Below are positions 1 through 12,275 of a DNA stretch of 64,000 bases, in pieces. This DNA is from Aptenodytes patagonicus. Taxonomy: Eukaryota; Chordata; Aves; Sphenisciformes; Spheniscidae. Within the stretch, counting starts at the first letter, position 1. The number at the start of each line of letters is the position of its first letter. Made by a program: the position numbers and the translations under genes. Under the pieces are notes generated by a model. It saw only the letters and a list, made by a program, of their open reading frames with translations, ran no database searches and was not told where the DNA came from. Location of the stretch: positions 1,376,179-1,440,178 of the forward strand of contig NC_134975.1 of the NCBI RefSeq assembly GCF_965638725.1, given 5' to 3'.

Positions 1-59
1 AAATGTTAGCTCACTCGCGTTGGCAGCTGTACTGCCCCGAGCTCGCCCTACAGGCTTAC

Positions 60-3000
60 CTCTCCAATTCTGACAGGAGTCCCTGTCAAGGTGGGGATAC
101 AGGGAAGAGGACAGCGGTCCCGACACTCTGGATGAGTGACCACACGGCAGTCTCTGCACTTCAGAGAGATTTTTCCAAATTTTACTCTCTTTCCACATGG
201 AACACATGATTCTGGCTTGATAACCTAATGATTCAGAGCATACAGATGGGAAGAGATTAGTGCAATGTAGTAACTCAGGAGGACTTAAACTGGATAACCA
301 TATAGGATAACATATTCCCTGATCCATGCAGGTAACCGGTACAGTTAATATTGACTTGAGACATAATGGCTGGTAGCCTCTTACCAATAGCTTGACAACA
401 CACACATTTAAAATGGAAGGAGATGCTTTTTCAAGTTCTTCCTGTCTGTAGGCCTACCGTCTTTGAAACAAATTCATGCAGCCTCACTCCCCCATTGTTC
501 TGCGGGGTGCCAGAGCCATCAGTCTCCGATTTGGATTCCAGCTGCTTACTGCCCACGCTTGACTCGCTGCTCCAAGGCTGCAAAGGACCTGAAAGACAGA
601 AGAGGAGGAGTGTTGACTGAATGGAATCACACCCCTGCGTAACCTTTGCTTCAAAGCAAGTGCATTATAAACCACAGGCAGCTGCCTGGGTCCTGGGGGG
701 AGGTAAATGTTACATTTCAGGATAGCCTCCGGCCTACAGAGTAGTTGCTTCAGGACTAGGACAAGCAGAGACGTGACACCTACCACTCTTCCTCCGGCTT
801 CTCAGACTATAAGGCACAGTCTGGATAGTAGAGATAGCTTCAATTGGGCCGCCATCGTTGGGGACCATGAGAGTTGTCTTTGCTACTATGGATTCATTTC
901 CCTGTAATAAGAAATATACAGTTAGTGACAGCGATACTGACAGGACATGGGATTTTCTAGTTTGTTGGCCCTAGAAACAGGTGTGCAATATGACCAGCTA
1001 CAATGCACACAAACCCAGCTGGAACCAACCACCATACCTGATCCACTGTGGAGCCAATTGATCTGGTTTTCTTCTGAGGACCTGGTGGGCCTTCAATGAA
1101 CTGCCTGGAAGACCGCTGGAAAGATACAGTATACTTTTGTCTGAGGCAGGTATGCTGTTAACTTGGCGTTATATTTGTTCAGTATAACTAGAAGGACTGA
1201 ACAATTGTACACACACACCGTAGATACATTAAGTTCTTCCACGGTACCTGTTCTTTATGGCAACCCTGAAGAGCATCAGGCGGCCTCAATATACTGCTCT
1301 TTCAAATAATTTTCCTAGCCAGCTTTATAATCCAATTCAGAGAAAAGAAAAAAAGAAAAAAGGGACAACTAAGTGAATCCCAGACTCTTCCCAACTCTGC
1401 TAGTGATGATTTCAGGCTGTCCTTTCCCACCTGTGCCCACTGCATACTAACAGCAGACCAGAACAAGCACAAGCTCCTTTACAGAACAGAAATATATTAA
1501 CTTCCTACACTATTTTCCCTAATCTGGTAGCTGTCAATAATCTTCAAGTGCTTTCTTGCAAACTCTAGGCCATAACAGAACAAGATATGCGGAACTCCAC
1601 TCCAGTCATTTTCAGTAGACAAACAACGACATCAGAATTAACTTTCAATCTAAATCCACACAGCAGGTCTGAATTATAGTAGAAGCACATTCATCTGAAG
1701 TTTGATTGTGATTAGTAGCTCAGACATCATTATAGGTGGCTGTGAGACGACAGATGGTGACATTGTGTCAGCTAAGGCTAACAATGGAATCTATTTGAAG
1801 GGGAAGAATTGAACATACCCGCTTCTCTCTCCTTTTCAGTCTGACAGCTTTCACCACAGAGGAATCCCAGTCCTGTGGGAAATACACAACGCTGGTTAGC
1901 TCAGTGTAAATACCATACAGCCTCTGGCCAGGACTTTCATTAAGTTTTAGCCAATAGCACATCAGAGAAATGCAAATCAGCTCTACCAGTTTAATACCAG
2001 AGTAATCTAAACACAAGGGGTCTCTAGAGATTACCCCACACCCCTAAGGTTTTACAGTGGAAGAAAACTTTAGAACTTGGTGTTACATTACCAGTGACTC
2101 ATCAGTCTTGTCAAAGCTGATGTCTGACAGAATTGAGCCAGATTCATCTATTGTAGACAGCCTAAAAATCAAAAATTAGAAGAAACTCATATCAGTTTGG
2201 CTTTCAGTCAGCAATGGTTCCAGAACAATCTTACTGACTCAGAAGAGCTGTATTTCAAACTGGAATAAGAAGTAAGACTCTGTTGATATGGGTGCAGCAG
2301 GTATCACAGAGGTACACGGCTAGATTGATATCTGACACTTACGTTGCTCAGACATATGGTGCCTACCTTTTGTTGCCTGAACCCCCTAGAGAAACCTGTG
2401 GCCTGTTAAGAAAGGCGAGGGCAGACTTCTGTTCTTCACTCAGCTGAATACTCCCAGATGCATCACACATGAGCAGCTCTCGAATCAGTTGTATTTGCCG
2501 CTCCTGAAAAGGTAGATAATATCAGAAGCTGCCACAGGACAAACTGCATTTAATTACTGTATGAACCAATCTGAAGTGTTCGAGATACCACACAGATAGG
2601 CTCTCAGAACTTGTGTCAATAGACTGCTAATGGCTGCAAAGCCCCTGCTCTGACAGGTAATGGCAGCTCAGCTCCAAACAGCAGCCCGTCGCCTTTTTCC
2701 AGATCAAAGCAGAAGGCTACTACAAGGAGCCAAGCCAATCTGTTGTTGTTGAGATTTTTCCTCCCCAGGAAAAAAGTTATCATGAGTGCCAGTCCTTATT
2801 TTCCATAGATCAATGCAGTTTAATCACCTTGTCTCCACACTCTAAAGAGCTAACTAGTAATAAAGGAATTACTCACCAGCTTTTCACAGTCCGTTTCAGC
2901 TTTTTGCCTTCGTTTGATCTCCACATCCACTTGATTGCGAGCATGTTTCAGCTTGACATCCAAAGCACTACGTTCAGCTTCAGTTTTCATGAGAAGATCT

Positions 3001-3612
3001 TTGTACCTGCCAAGCTCATGCTCCGTTTTCTGCAATTTTCTCCGATACTCTTCAAAGTTCTTTGCTAACTGAATAAACTCTGGAGAGAAGACATACACAC
3101 CTTTAGCTACCCAGGCAAGCAGACGAGACGCAGCAGCCCTCCTTTCACCGACAGTAGATATCTATTAATATAACCTGCTCCTGACTGAAGAGTGGAGAAG
3201 CCGGCCTTTCGGCAAACCCACCTACACTCTAGATGTTCATGAGATCTTGCAGTTTTTCAGACCAAGTCGCTCATGTCAGCATCAACCAGAAGGGCTAGAA
3301 CATGAGACCCTGTGTGGATGAAATCAGCTTGCTACAAGCAGAATGTGGCCCTGCCTGTGACCTCATATTTCTTGACAATGAAAAAACCCTCAAATCTGAC
3401 TACCCGTAGCAGTCTTATTACCTATAACATCATCGACAGATTCTTCAATAACAACTAATAATGTTTGTTTGCATGTTTATATTCTTACAGCAAACACAGC
3501 ACAACCCACTTCAGAAACAGAACTTACGGCATTCATTTCCTTCACTTAAAACTTCAGCCTGGCGCATAAGCTGATCATACAGACTCCGTAAGTTCAGCAT
3601 TGCAGTTTCCAT
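60..3612 (-). CDS. RACGAP1: RACGAP1 (MgcRacGAP/CYK-4), N-terminal part, 9 coding exons
   Basis: Rho-family GTPase-activating protein; with KIF23 it forms centralspindlin, which bundles midzone microtubules and directs RhoA activation in cytokinesis (family knowledge). Coding exons in transcript order: 3528-3612, 2877-3079, 2367-2503, 2092-2161, 1819-1872, 1038-1115, 784-901, 458-588, 60-224, all with GT/AG borders and consistent phase, giving residues 1-347. The start [15 protein letters not shown] parallels the human start. Residues about 32-110 are a heptad-rich coiled coil ([11 protein letters not shown], the KIF23-binding region). Residues about 140-175 are Ser/Asp-rich ([15 protein letters not shown]), the region PLK1 phosphorylates in mammals. 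A complete C1 zinc finger follows: H286, C299, C302, C315, C318, H323, C326, C334. The RhoGAP domain and C-terminus lie beyond the left edge. No damage is seen. The start ATG is 4 nt into its exon. Confidence 0.97.
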
Positions 3613-3616
3613 CTTC

Positions 3617-4929
3617 CTGCCAAGAAACCAGAGCTAAATAAACAGCCCAGCCCTTTCTTCCCACCTCCAAACAGAAAATGTGTTACCAGCCCAAAGAAAA
3701 GAGAATCCGCTTCAGAATTAATGATTTTTTTTTTTTAAGGCGAGTTTTAGAAGCTGCACAAACAAAAATACGTTAAGAGTTATGTTCTATGGAGATATAT
3801 GCATCTAAGTTCTTTCCTAGGGAATGAAGATCCTCACCCCTCCACAGTTTATGGATAGCAGAGCCATAAAGAGAGGCAGTATAGCTCCCCACCTTATTGC
3901 TTCAAATAATCTCCAGTATACTACAGAGGCTCAGAATCCAAGGGAAGACAAGGGATCCCAAATCATTCTCCTTCTGGAAGGCTGCAGAACACGGCTCATG
4001 CCCTGTCTACAAATAACTTGGTACTATATAGGCCACTAAAAATCTGCAAGTTTTCAGAGCTTTGTAAGATAAAAATAGGAGCAACGTTCTGGGGAATTTT
4101 AATACAGTTTTAAATTTAGCTGCATTTTAAGTTACAGCTCCTACTGCAAATAGCTATTAAAATTCAGACAGTCAGCACATTTTCCTCAAACAGTAGCAAC
4201 AATGGCATAAACAGAAGCAATGAAGAGGAAAGTCTCCAACTCAGCAACACAGAAATTACTTCGCTAATGCAAGAGGTTGCTGGGGCACACAGGACAGCCT
4301 TGACTAATAAATTAGCACTAGAAGCAGGTGCAGACATAGTTGGGAGAGGTGCCAGGAGACAGTACAACACACCAGCTTAACCCTTAGGAGGCGACCGTGG
4401 AAAGCTTTGAAGTACTCTATTCACAGTTACAGACTCCACAGACACACAGGTATCTCGGAACTTTCTATATTACGTGGACTACAAGGTGTTGAAAAGCTCG
4501 CTACTAAGACCCTCCTCTCTTCCTTGTAGTCTGCTTAATTCACGGCAAGGGGCACTTCAATAGCTTCGCGCCTTGATTACCAGCACCACGATCATTAGCC
4601 CCGCGCCCAACTCGACGGCAGAAGCTGGGGAAGGCCAAGGACCAAGGCCAGCCCGTAAAGCGCCCGCCGCCGCCGCCCCCCGAGGCGCGACCCCTGCCTG
4701 GGTGGCAGCGAGGGAAAAGGCCTCTGAGGAAACCGGCGCCGGGCCCGCCCAGGGCGCCGGCCCGCGCTGCGCCAGGAAGGCTGCTCCCCTCGGCCGGTGA
4801 GGGGGGCCCCGCGGCCTGGGCGAGATCCGGTAGCGAGGGCCCGCGGCCTAGGCCCGGTACCGGGGGGGCCCGGTACCGGGGGGGCCCCACCGCTTTCCCT
4901 CAGCCACCCTCACGCTCCCGCGCACTCAC
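3617..4929 (-). other. RACGAP1 intron 1
   Basis: The first part is AT-rich and carries a T9 tract near 3726-3736. The part nearest exon 1 (about 4600-4929) is a CpG island with a short tandem palindrome. I see no coding exon here: the open frames at 4540-4890 on both strands are GC-driven and have no homology I recognise. Confidence 0.6.
4853..4884. repeat. Two exact 16-bp tandem units, each holding a 12-bp palindrome
   Basis: The unit CCCGGTACCGGGGGGG occurs twice head to tail (4853-4868, 4869-4884). Each unit contains the perfect palindrome CCCGGTACCGGG. It lies in RACGAP1 intron 1 within about 50 bp of the exon 1 donor. Confidence 0.9.
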
Positions 4930-4998
4930 CTGGGCCGCCGGCCCGGCGCGAGCTCCGGCTCCGACTCCAACCGCCCAGCCTAACCGCCCCGCACTCCG
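4930..4998 (-). other. RACGAP1: RACGAP1 non-coding first exon (5' UTR), inferred
   Basis: On the minus strand a strong donor (CCCAG|GTGAGTG) ends at 4930, inside the CpG-rich block upstream of the coding exons. The acceptor before the start-codon exon lies at 3617-3618, so this donor fits a 5' UTR exon spliced over a 1.3 kb intron. The upper boundary (transcription start) cannot be read from sequence; 4998 is a guess placed just downstream of the CHR-like element. Confidence 0.55.
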
Positions 4999-5240
4999 GT
5001 TTGAATCCCTGCTGCCAGCCAATCCCAGCGTGCTCCCCACCCTCCCGGCCTCTCATTGGCTCTGTTCACTGAGCGTCTGAAGCCAAGCTGGCGCCATGTC
5101 TGTTGAGGGCGTGGCCTCTCTGCTCCACTCCCCGGCGCGAGGGCGGCCGGGGGCCCGAACGGCCGCGTGCTGAAGCCGGCCGGGCGCCATATTTACTGTT
5201 GGTTGCTGGCTCCAGCCCGTGTTGCTTAGCAACAGAGCGG
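4990..5240 (-). promoter_or_regulatory. RACGAP1 promoter: CCAAT pair, CHR-like element, X-box
   Basis: CpG-rich segment just upstream of the inferred first exon. On the minus strand, in order of transcription: an RFX X-box (5221-5233, GTTGCTTAGCAAC), a CCAAT box (5055-5059), an inverted CCAAT box 36 bp on (5019-5023), then TTCAAA (5000-5005). TTCAAA fits the TTYRAA consensus of the CHR element, which with NF-Y sites is typical of G2/M genes driven by the MuvB/DREAM complexes. That fits the cytokinesis role of RACGAP1. No TATA box is seen. Spacing differs a little from the best-studied CCAAT/CHR promoters, so binding is inferred. Confidence 0.6.
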
Positions 5241-6289
5241 GCCGGCGACGCCGGCAGGGCCTAGGCCCCCCCGAAACCGAGGGCAGCTTCTTCCCTGAGG
5301 GCCCAAGCGCAGCCGTTGGCACCGGAGGGGCTGTTTTGGGGAGAAAAAACTGCTCTCAGGCCGAGCCCCGGTTGCGATTTTAAGCAACGCCTAAGCCCAC
5401 CCCCGCACTGGTTCTGCAGAGCGCAGTAAGGCCCGTGCAAGGTGCTGGGTGCGACCCACAGCAGGTTCAGAGCGGTGATACTTCACCGGGAGGCCGTTTA
5501 TTACGTGTTCTCGCTTGAGAAATGATGCCTCGACTGATTTTTGTCTTTGAAACCTTGCTCTGAGTAACAGCCGGCAATCTGTCCCCCGTGCCAAAAGGCG
5601 AAACCCCATTGCAAGCCACGTACAAGCCTTCCATTCGCAGACATTTAACATGCAAACCGATAAAGCACAAACCAAAACCCAACAATTACAAGAAGCGAAA
5701 TCACATAATCATAAAATAACAATGCGTTTTAATCTTTTAAATCTGAAACAAAACAGCGGGTAATTGAAGAATGGATATTAGCAATTAGAAAGCGGAACTA
5801 AATGCTTAAAATTGCTAAGTGGAAAAGTGAGTTCGTAAAGCAGATTGCTCTCTCACATCCAGCTGCTTTTCAGAACTGCTTTATTTAGGTTATATAGTCT
5901 GCTTTAACTTAATTAATAATAATTAATTCATAATAGATTGTAAAAAGCCTCAAGGTCCTCTGAAAAGTAAACATTAATGAGGCTTCCTTGAGGAAGACAG
6001 TCAAAATTTTATACATTTTATAGGGGAACGGAGGCCCAGAAGAGACACGACTCACCCTCTGAGTCAGTGGTGAAGCAAAAGAAAGGCACTGACCTCGATA
6101 TTTGACCTCGTGGCACGGAAAATCATCCACAAGCCCAGTTTGCCCCAGTCTGGAAAGCAAGTTGAAGGCTGATGGTTACGCCTGGCTCTGCTGAGAGCCT
6201 CCTGTGCGTGCACATCCCATCCTGGCACCTCTTGCACACCCATTTCTGAGGAGGTTCAGCTGTTTCGCTGTCAGCCCCCGGGCCTCCTG

Positions 6290-6490
6290 CAGCTCCTGCC
6301 TGTAATTAAATCTTCACAGCTAAGATGTCTCTATCGGCAGATCATATTTATAGGCAGGCGAGTTGTTTTAGTGTCATTCTTAAGAATTAAGGAGGCTTTT
6401 GCTCATAAGCAAATTCTCTTCTCTTTTAAATTGTCATCCGCAATCTCGTGCCCATAAAAAGGCACATTATTTTAGATTATTGCCCCCATG
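6290..6490. promoter_or_regulatory. AT-rich island, candidate conserved non-coding element
   Basis: An AT-rich block inside GC-rich surroundings with several homeodomain-type cores (TAATTAAAT, TTAAGAATTAAGG) and an ATAAAAAGG stretch near 6456-6465. It has no open frame of note. Conservation is a guess from composition and motif density only. Confidence 0.25.
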
Positions 6491-6839
6491 GTGCTTGTAG
6501 TGAGTTACTGCGTTAGGTACTGGGTTTCAGTGTTAAGCAAATTAGATTTCTTCCATATGCGTTCAGATGTCGTACTTCCAAATCCTCCTCTGAAACATGA
6601 TGGGTGAGAGCTCCAAGGGCATCAGGAACCAAAAAAAGTCACCAGTACCCCAAAAAAGCTTCTCGGAAACCCCCTCGCCTGCTGCTACGATGTGGACATG
6701 GCAAATGGGCCATGTCCTACGGCACACGCCACTTGCTTGGTCCCAGCCCCGGTCCCTAAAAGCTTTGTAGTTTTTCTTCCTCCTTCTTGACTGATGCATG
6801 ATGAGAGCAGAGAGGTCAGAAGTACCTTTCATATATAGC

Positions 6840-7040
6840 TTTATTTCAAGGGAGAAGAAAAGGCGAAAGGATTGAGGGCCTTTTCAGGAGCTGCCTTATT
6901 GCAAAGTAATTATATTCTCTTTTGTTTGTGTCGGGGAGGGGAGGGAGAAGCCTTGAAATGTCTCATCTGGGAAACCGTTAATAGAATTTATGCTAATTTG
7001 ATGATTCCGGCGATTACTGGCGGAAGCACTTCACATTTTC
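6840..7040. promoter_or_regulatory. AT-rich island with TAATTA and octamer-like motifs
   Basis: Contains GTAATTATATTC, then ATGCTAATTTGATGATTCC near 6989-7007, which resembles a POU octamer variant beside homeodomain cores. The sequence on both sides returns to GC-rich. Candidate enhancer only. Confidence 0.25.
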
Positions 7041-9595
7041 AGGCAGCAGAAGTTCTCCTCCAGTTCCTCCTGGAGTCTCGCTCCGTTTGGTCTTTAGCCC
7101 GTTTGCCTCCTCTAGCCGCCGGAGACTCCCTTGCTGGGCAGGGCTTGCGGACCCCATGATGTGGCCGGGATTTTTGCTCATGATGATGCTGATGGGCTCA
7201 CTGGTGACCCCATGCCTTGATCTTTTTGGGGCAGGATGCAAAGAAATCTGCCCTGGTGCCTTGCTGTGCTAGCAAGCAGCCCTGCAGTTACAAACCTTTC
7301 CCTCCCAGCCTCATCCTCTGGTGGAGCTTCGCAAACACAAATCTCTGCCTGGCTCCTGCCTAATTAACTCCAGAATTGCAAACCCATTTGTGCAGCTTTG
7401 TGCTCAGGGAAAACCTTTATTAAGTTCCTTTTAATCCAAAACCAGTTAGAACATGATGATCTTCATGAACAGTCATTCAAAAAAAAAGGGGGAAAGACAG
7501 CGGAACTAGAACCTTTAAGACAGAAACCTTTCTCCAGGGGGAGAAAAAAAACCCCGAAAAAATTCTCTTAGGTGCATTTCTCTTGCTGCGCTAATACAGC
7601 ACTGGTTTCAAAACGGAATGATTCAGTAGCGTGAGGAAAATACCTGGCAGGCTGAGCGGGGAGGGCAGCCTGGGTTTAGCCGGACGAAGCTGGACATTTT
7701 GGGGAATTAATTTCTAATTTCTCACGCCTGGCCCGAGCCGCAGGCCGGCAGATGGCATCACGCTCATGCCGTTGGGTGGGAGCAGGAGCTGCGAGGCCTC
7801 AGCCATCACTCGGCTGTGCAAAATACTGCTCAGCGTGTCGCCCGTGCGGTCTGCGAGGAGGGTACCAAAGGAGCCGCGTTTGCGCCGTCGGCCCGAACGA
7901 CGAACCAGGTTTATCTGTGATCTCCTGCCTGTGTGAACCCCGGATAATTCCTCCAGCGGTGACTGGCATCAGGGTAAAGAGCACTTGGATGGGATCAGCC
8001 AAGCCTGTCTGCAGCGACATGCGGTCCATCCTCTCTGCTCCTCGTAGCGAAACGGTGCATTAGCGTCAGCAGAGAAGCCACGGCCTTATCTTGAACTCGT
8101 TAAAAAACAATGGGAGTCTCTATTGCCTTCATCTGGCTTTTAATGAATGACCTCTTGTCACCGGGAGCTGCGTGCAGTGACAAAGGACCTTTGTGGGCTG
8201 ATATTTATGATTTCACTTAAGTCAGGGAGTAAGCTAAGGGAGAGGGCTGGAAAATAAGAGCTGAGCTGATGTTTCCTGCTTTAAACTCAAGGGATCTTTA
8301 TCTAGTTTTTGTATTAATACAGTTGTCATCTCTTAAATATTTAAGCAACTCGCAGCCGTGAATGCTCCCATGCTGGAAGGACACGCAGGTCACGCTCGGT
8401 GGCAGGGCAGGGAACGACTCCTGCTCTCGAGACCCACACATTCCTCTGGGCCCTAACACTGCAGCGAGGGGAAGGTTTTGCATTTTCCTAGTGCCCCCCC
8501 AAAATTGCACACACATCAAGCATGCCGAGCCCTGCTGTGAGAGCCCGCGACCTGCTTGCAGGGGGCCGGTGTGCAGCCCCAGGCTCAGCGCAGCCACTGG
8601 GTCCGAACACCCCTCCCCGCACCAGCAACTTGCCAACACTGATAAATTTTTCCTTTTCCTTCGGCAGGCCTCGGCGGCGGATTAAGCAGCTGGGAGTCTA
8701 GAGTGAGAGTGCATCCCCTCTCCTTTGCCATGCAAACAGAGAAAATTAATCTTCCAGCTTTCTCTGATATTTGGGCTGAATTACAAGCTGGGAGTGGAGA
8801 TAAAGCGCGGGCAAAAGGAAGGTACAGGTACAGCGGAGAGCCGGGCTGCCTGGCATAGGCCTTTGTCCATGCAGATAACGGCTCTCCTCCCTGTGTCATG
8901 CATAATTCACCAGCACTGCCTCCCTCCGTCCCGGTCATCCCACTCTCTGCTTTCACTGCTCTTCTCCTACAGAAACTGGAAGTCTTCCGTCCAAGCGAGC
9001 CTGTGCGTGATGGCTGCATGTGTGGGTGCAGAAGCACACTCATGCATGGGGAGCAAGCACACATCTGCCCAGAGACACAGCAGCAACGTGCAAATCTCAG
9101 CTGCAGCGTAGCTCTCTTTGCAGGTTTGCCCTGGGACGAGGCACGGGGACATTGTCCCCTCTGCCCGGAGGCTGACGGAGCCGGGGTACAACGCTGCTGC
9201 AGCCTGTGCTGGGACGGGGACCGGTGTCCTGCACGCAGCCCGGCAATACCCGACACCAATCCAGCCAAGCCAAACCAAACCAGCACATCAACTTCTGCAA
9301 GGAAGGATGTGCTTTTGTATGCCCATCACATTTCAGCTTCGCTAACCATGCTATCTGCCTAAATCCATCTGATGTTATAGTTGGATAGAGGTTACATCCT
9401 TTGGGATACCAACCCCAGCATTAACAGACACCAGCTGCATTTTATTTGGTCGATCCGGCGGCTTCTCTCTACTGTTCTTGACAGAACTGTGCCACACAGA
9501 GCGGAAAAGCCATGGAGGTTTTCCATAGCCGCCAAGAGTTTCTTTCCCAGAACAAAGCAGAAATAACCCCGGTCACTCCCAGCCAAACAGAGAAC

Positions 9596-9835
9596 ATAGA
9601 CACCTGCTTAATTATTTTTGCTTTGTAAATGAAAGCAGTGCCGTGAGTTTAATAACCACTGCTCGGGAGTAATTGGGGCGATTATTGTATGGCCCAGGGG
9701 GAAAATTGCAGCTTGTTATCTCCAGGGAGTAGCATTAGGATCCAGCAGATAATCAGAGGGTTATTTGTTGCACTTTAGATGACATTTCTTACGGATTTAG
9801 AAGTGATAGTGATCAAACTGTGTTGTCACAGCCAC
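9596..9835. promoter_or_regulatory. AT-rich island with GATA and homeodomain motifs, candidate enhancer
   Basis: This 240-bp block has low GC, TTAATTATT at its left, GATA-type sites (TTATCT near 9717, AGATAA near 9748) and GATCAAACTGTG near the right end. It is sharply bounded by GC-rich DNA. The combination is typical of deeply conserved non-coding elements; an alignment is needed to prove it. Confidence 0.3.
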
Positions 9836-12184
9836 CCTCGAACTGGGGAATCCAGAGACCTGTGAGGTAAATAGCATCCGAAGCTGCCTGGGACGGCTGC
9901 TCTTCCAGCAGGACAGCACAAATAACAGACATACGTGCCACATTTGAGCTCAAATACTTCCAGATCTGAGCGTCACTCATCTCTTTTTTAATTTGATCTT
10001 CTCATAAGAGAGATGACACTCAGGATGCTGCATGAGAGGATGCAAAGGGGGGATATCAGCTCTAACAGATGCTGCCAACCAGATCTATATGCAGCGATAA
10101 GGTTGCCTGAGACCTTCCCTCCTCTGTTTCTCCCTCGTCACTCCAATCGATAGCCTCTGCCTGTCCTCTCGCCTACAGCAGCCCTGAAATTTGAGGCTCG
10201 GTCAGGAGCAACGCTCACACATTGCTGCAGCATCAGGACTTTTGTCTGCGTGGTCTCACGGAGACCACCAGCGCTGGGCATCCTCCCCATGCATTCCACA
10301 ATCGCTCCCCATCGCACAGCTGAGCAGCTCTCATCGGTGTTGCACTCTCTACAAGACATTTGTGCACCGTCAGGTAGCACCTTTCAGCTTCTGGAAGGTT
10401 TCTGGGCCTGGGGAGCCAGTTCCAGCAAACCCAGACACAGTGGGTGGGCAAGATGCAGCACAGCTCCCAGCGATGCCTCTCAAACACTAGCCCTTCTCTT
10501 GGCACCCCAAATTGTGCTCATCCAGCCTGGCCACAGGGGTAGAAGGAGGATTTTTAGCAAGGCTAAGCCCAGTCAGAGCTTCTGGTGGTCTCTCTTTTGT
10601 AGGTTTGCTGCACAGGAGTGTCCCCAAATCCTGGTTTGGGCTCTGCTCCCAGGGACGGGCTCGTGGATGACACAGTGGCACCTCAGCACCCGCACGACAC
10701 CAGCGAAGAGGATCCTGCCAGGCCCGGGAGAGCGCTGAGCCAAGGCAGGCTCCGCTGTTGATCCCCCAGTCAATGACAATTCAAGGCCTGGAAATGACAG
10801 TGTCCTTTCTTAGTCCTCAGTTCCCACCCAAGGCTGGGCACGGGGAGGAGGGAGCTCACTCAGAGGTTTAGCAATAATCTGAAGCAGGAGCAGAGGCGGG
10901 AAGAGCCTCTCTTGCAGCAGGTGGGTTGTTTAACAAATTGGAGACATAACGAGACAAAAGGTACAGAGGAAGGAGATCTGGCGGGACTGGACCTTTATCT
11001 CCAGCATGTTGGCAGCCAAATCTTTGTGCAATATTTATCAAGGGTGAACGGGCAGGAGAATTGGCAGTCAATGCATAAGTGAGGAATTAAAGCCACTGCC
11101 ATCCTTATCTTCCAGGCAGATACGCAAGGGGAGGGGTGGATGGGGGCTGTGAGCCAGCCCAGGGCAATCGAGTTTGAAACCGTTTGAGGATTTAACGAGT
11201 CCAAACTTTATTAGCTCAGCTGGTGGGGAGCAGAGCAGAAGCACCAAGGAGGGCAAACCAGCACATCCACATCCTCCGGCTGCCAGAGCCGAGCACGCTG
11301 TCTCCAGGCAGGCATTTCGGCTGGAAAGTCCCTCACATCACTGGGCAGGCATTGCACGGCCAGGGGCACATGGCAAAGCTGCCCCAAAGGCACCAGCGGT
11401 CTTTCAAGCCCAGTTAAAGTTCACTTTTAAACCAGGGAGTTTAGGAGCTGCTACTCTTTCTCTCCCAACTTTGCTCCGCAGTGAGACAAAGGTAAAAGAT
11501 GCTCTGCCCTGGGGTATATTTGTATTTTCACAGTCAGAGCCACAACTGTCTTGTGGAGAGCAGACACTGCCTGGCACTTTGCAGCCACCCCATGAATACA
11601 CCTCATGAGACACAGCCAGGAAAACCACAGGGGAAGGGACAGGTACGACCTCGATAATATCTGCAGAGCTCTGAGTCAGTCCACCGAGTGTTTTTGCAGG
11701 CGAGCTGTCCCCAGGGAGAGCAGCTCGGCTCCCTTGGTGGCCAGCCAGGTCCCCTGGCCCCTCCGGCACGCGCGGCTCCCGCAGCTGCGGATGGCGAGCG
11801 AAGGGCTGCTTCATCTCCACAATCCCCTGGGAATCCCCAGCTCTCACATAACACGCTGGTAATTAACTCGCTTATTGGCTTTGCTTTCGCTGAGATTGCA
11901 CGTTCAAGATGGGCTCCATCTGCTCCTTGCATGGGCTTGGCTGCCAGGGGGAGGATAGCAAACCCCCCGTTTATAATGAGAGAAACATGTCATTTCTGTA
12001 AACGGGGGACAACGATAAGGCCATGCCAGGGTCCGGCAGCAGCCCTCCCACAACGGCTGCAGGTCCAGGCTGCCCAACTCCACCAGCCCTTTCACCACAC
12101 ACCAAACTTGTGCCAACCAGCCTCCTCCCCCAGGTACCACCAACCCTGGACCTGGCTCTCCCAGGGCCACCGCAGCCACCGGCT

Positions 12185-12275
12185 TCATTAAATTGTTTTA
12201 GGGGATTTGCATCTCTCCGTTTAATTTCTCTTCAAGCTATATAAGGGCACAAGAAGCCAAGTGGGACCTCATTCT
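12185..12275 (+). promoter_or_regulatory. Octamer plus TATA promoter-like unit of unknown transcript
   Basis: A perfect POU octamer ATTTGCAT (12205-12212) is followed 33 bp on, start to start, by TATATAAG (12238-12245), a canonical TATA box. This arrangement is used by immunoglobulin V and histone H2B promoters. A start site would be expected near 12268-12275. The next ATG (12281) opens a short frame ending at 12478 that matches no family I know, so no gene is called. It lies about 7 kb upstream of ASIC1a. Confidence 0.4.

Noticed and set aside
4996-5010. GGTTTGAATCC, similar to a tRNA B box
   Set aside because: No A box or cloverleaf can be formed upstream, and the motif is better explained as part of the RACGAP1 promoter.
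8585-9286. A 233-codon minus-strand open frame in the spacer
   Set aside because: No family resemblance, no promoter or splice context, and overlapping frames on both strands are also open, as expected from GC-rich random sequence.
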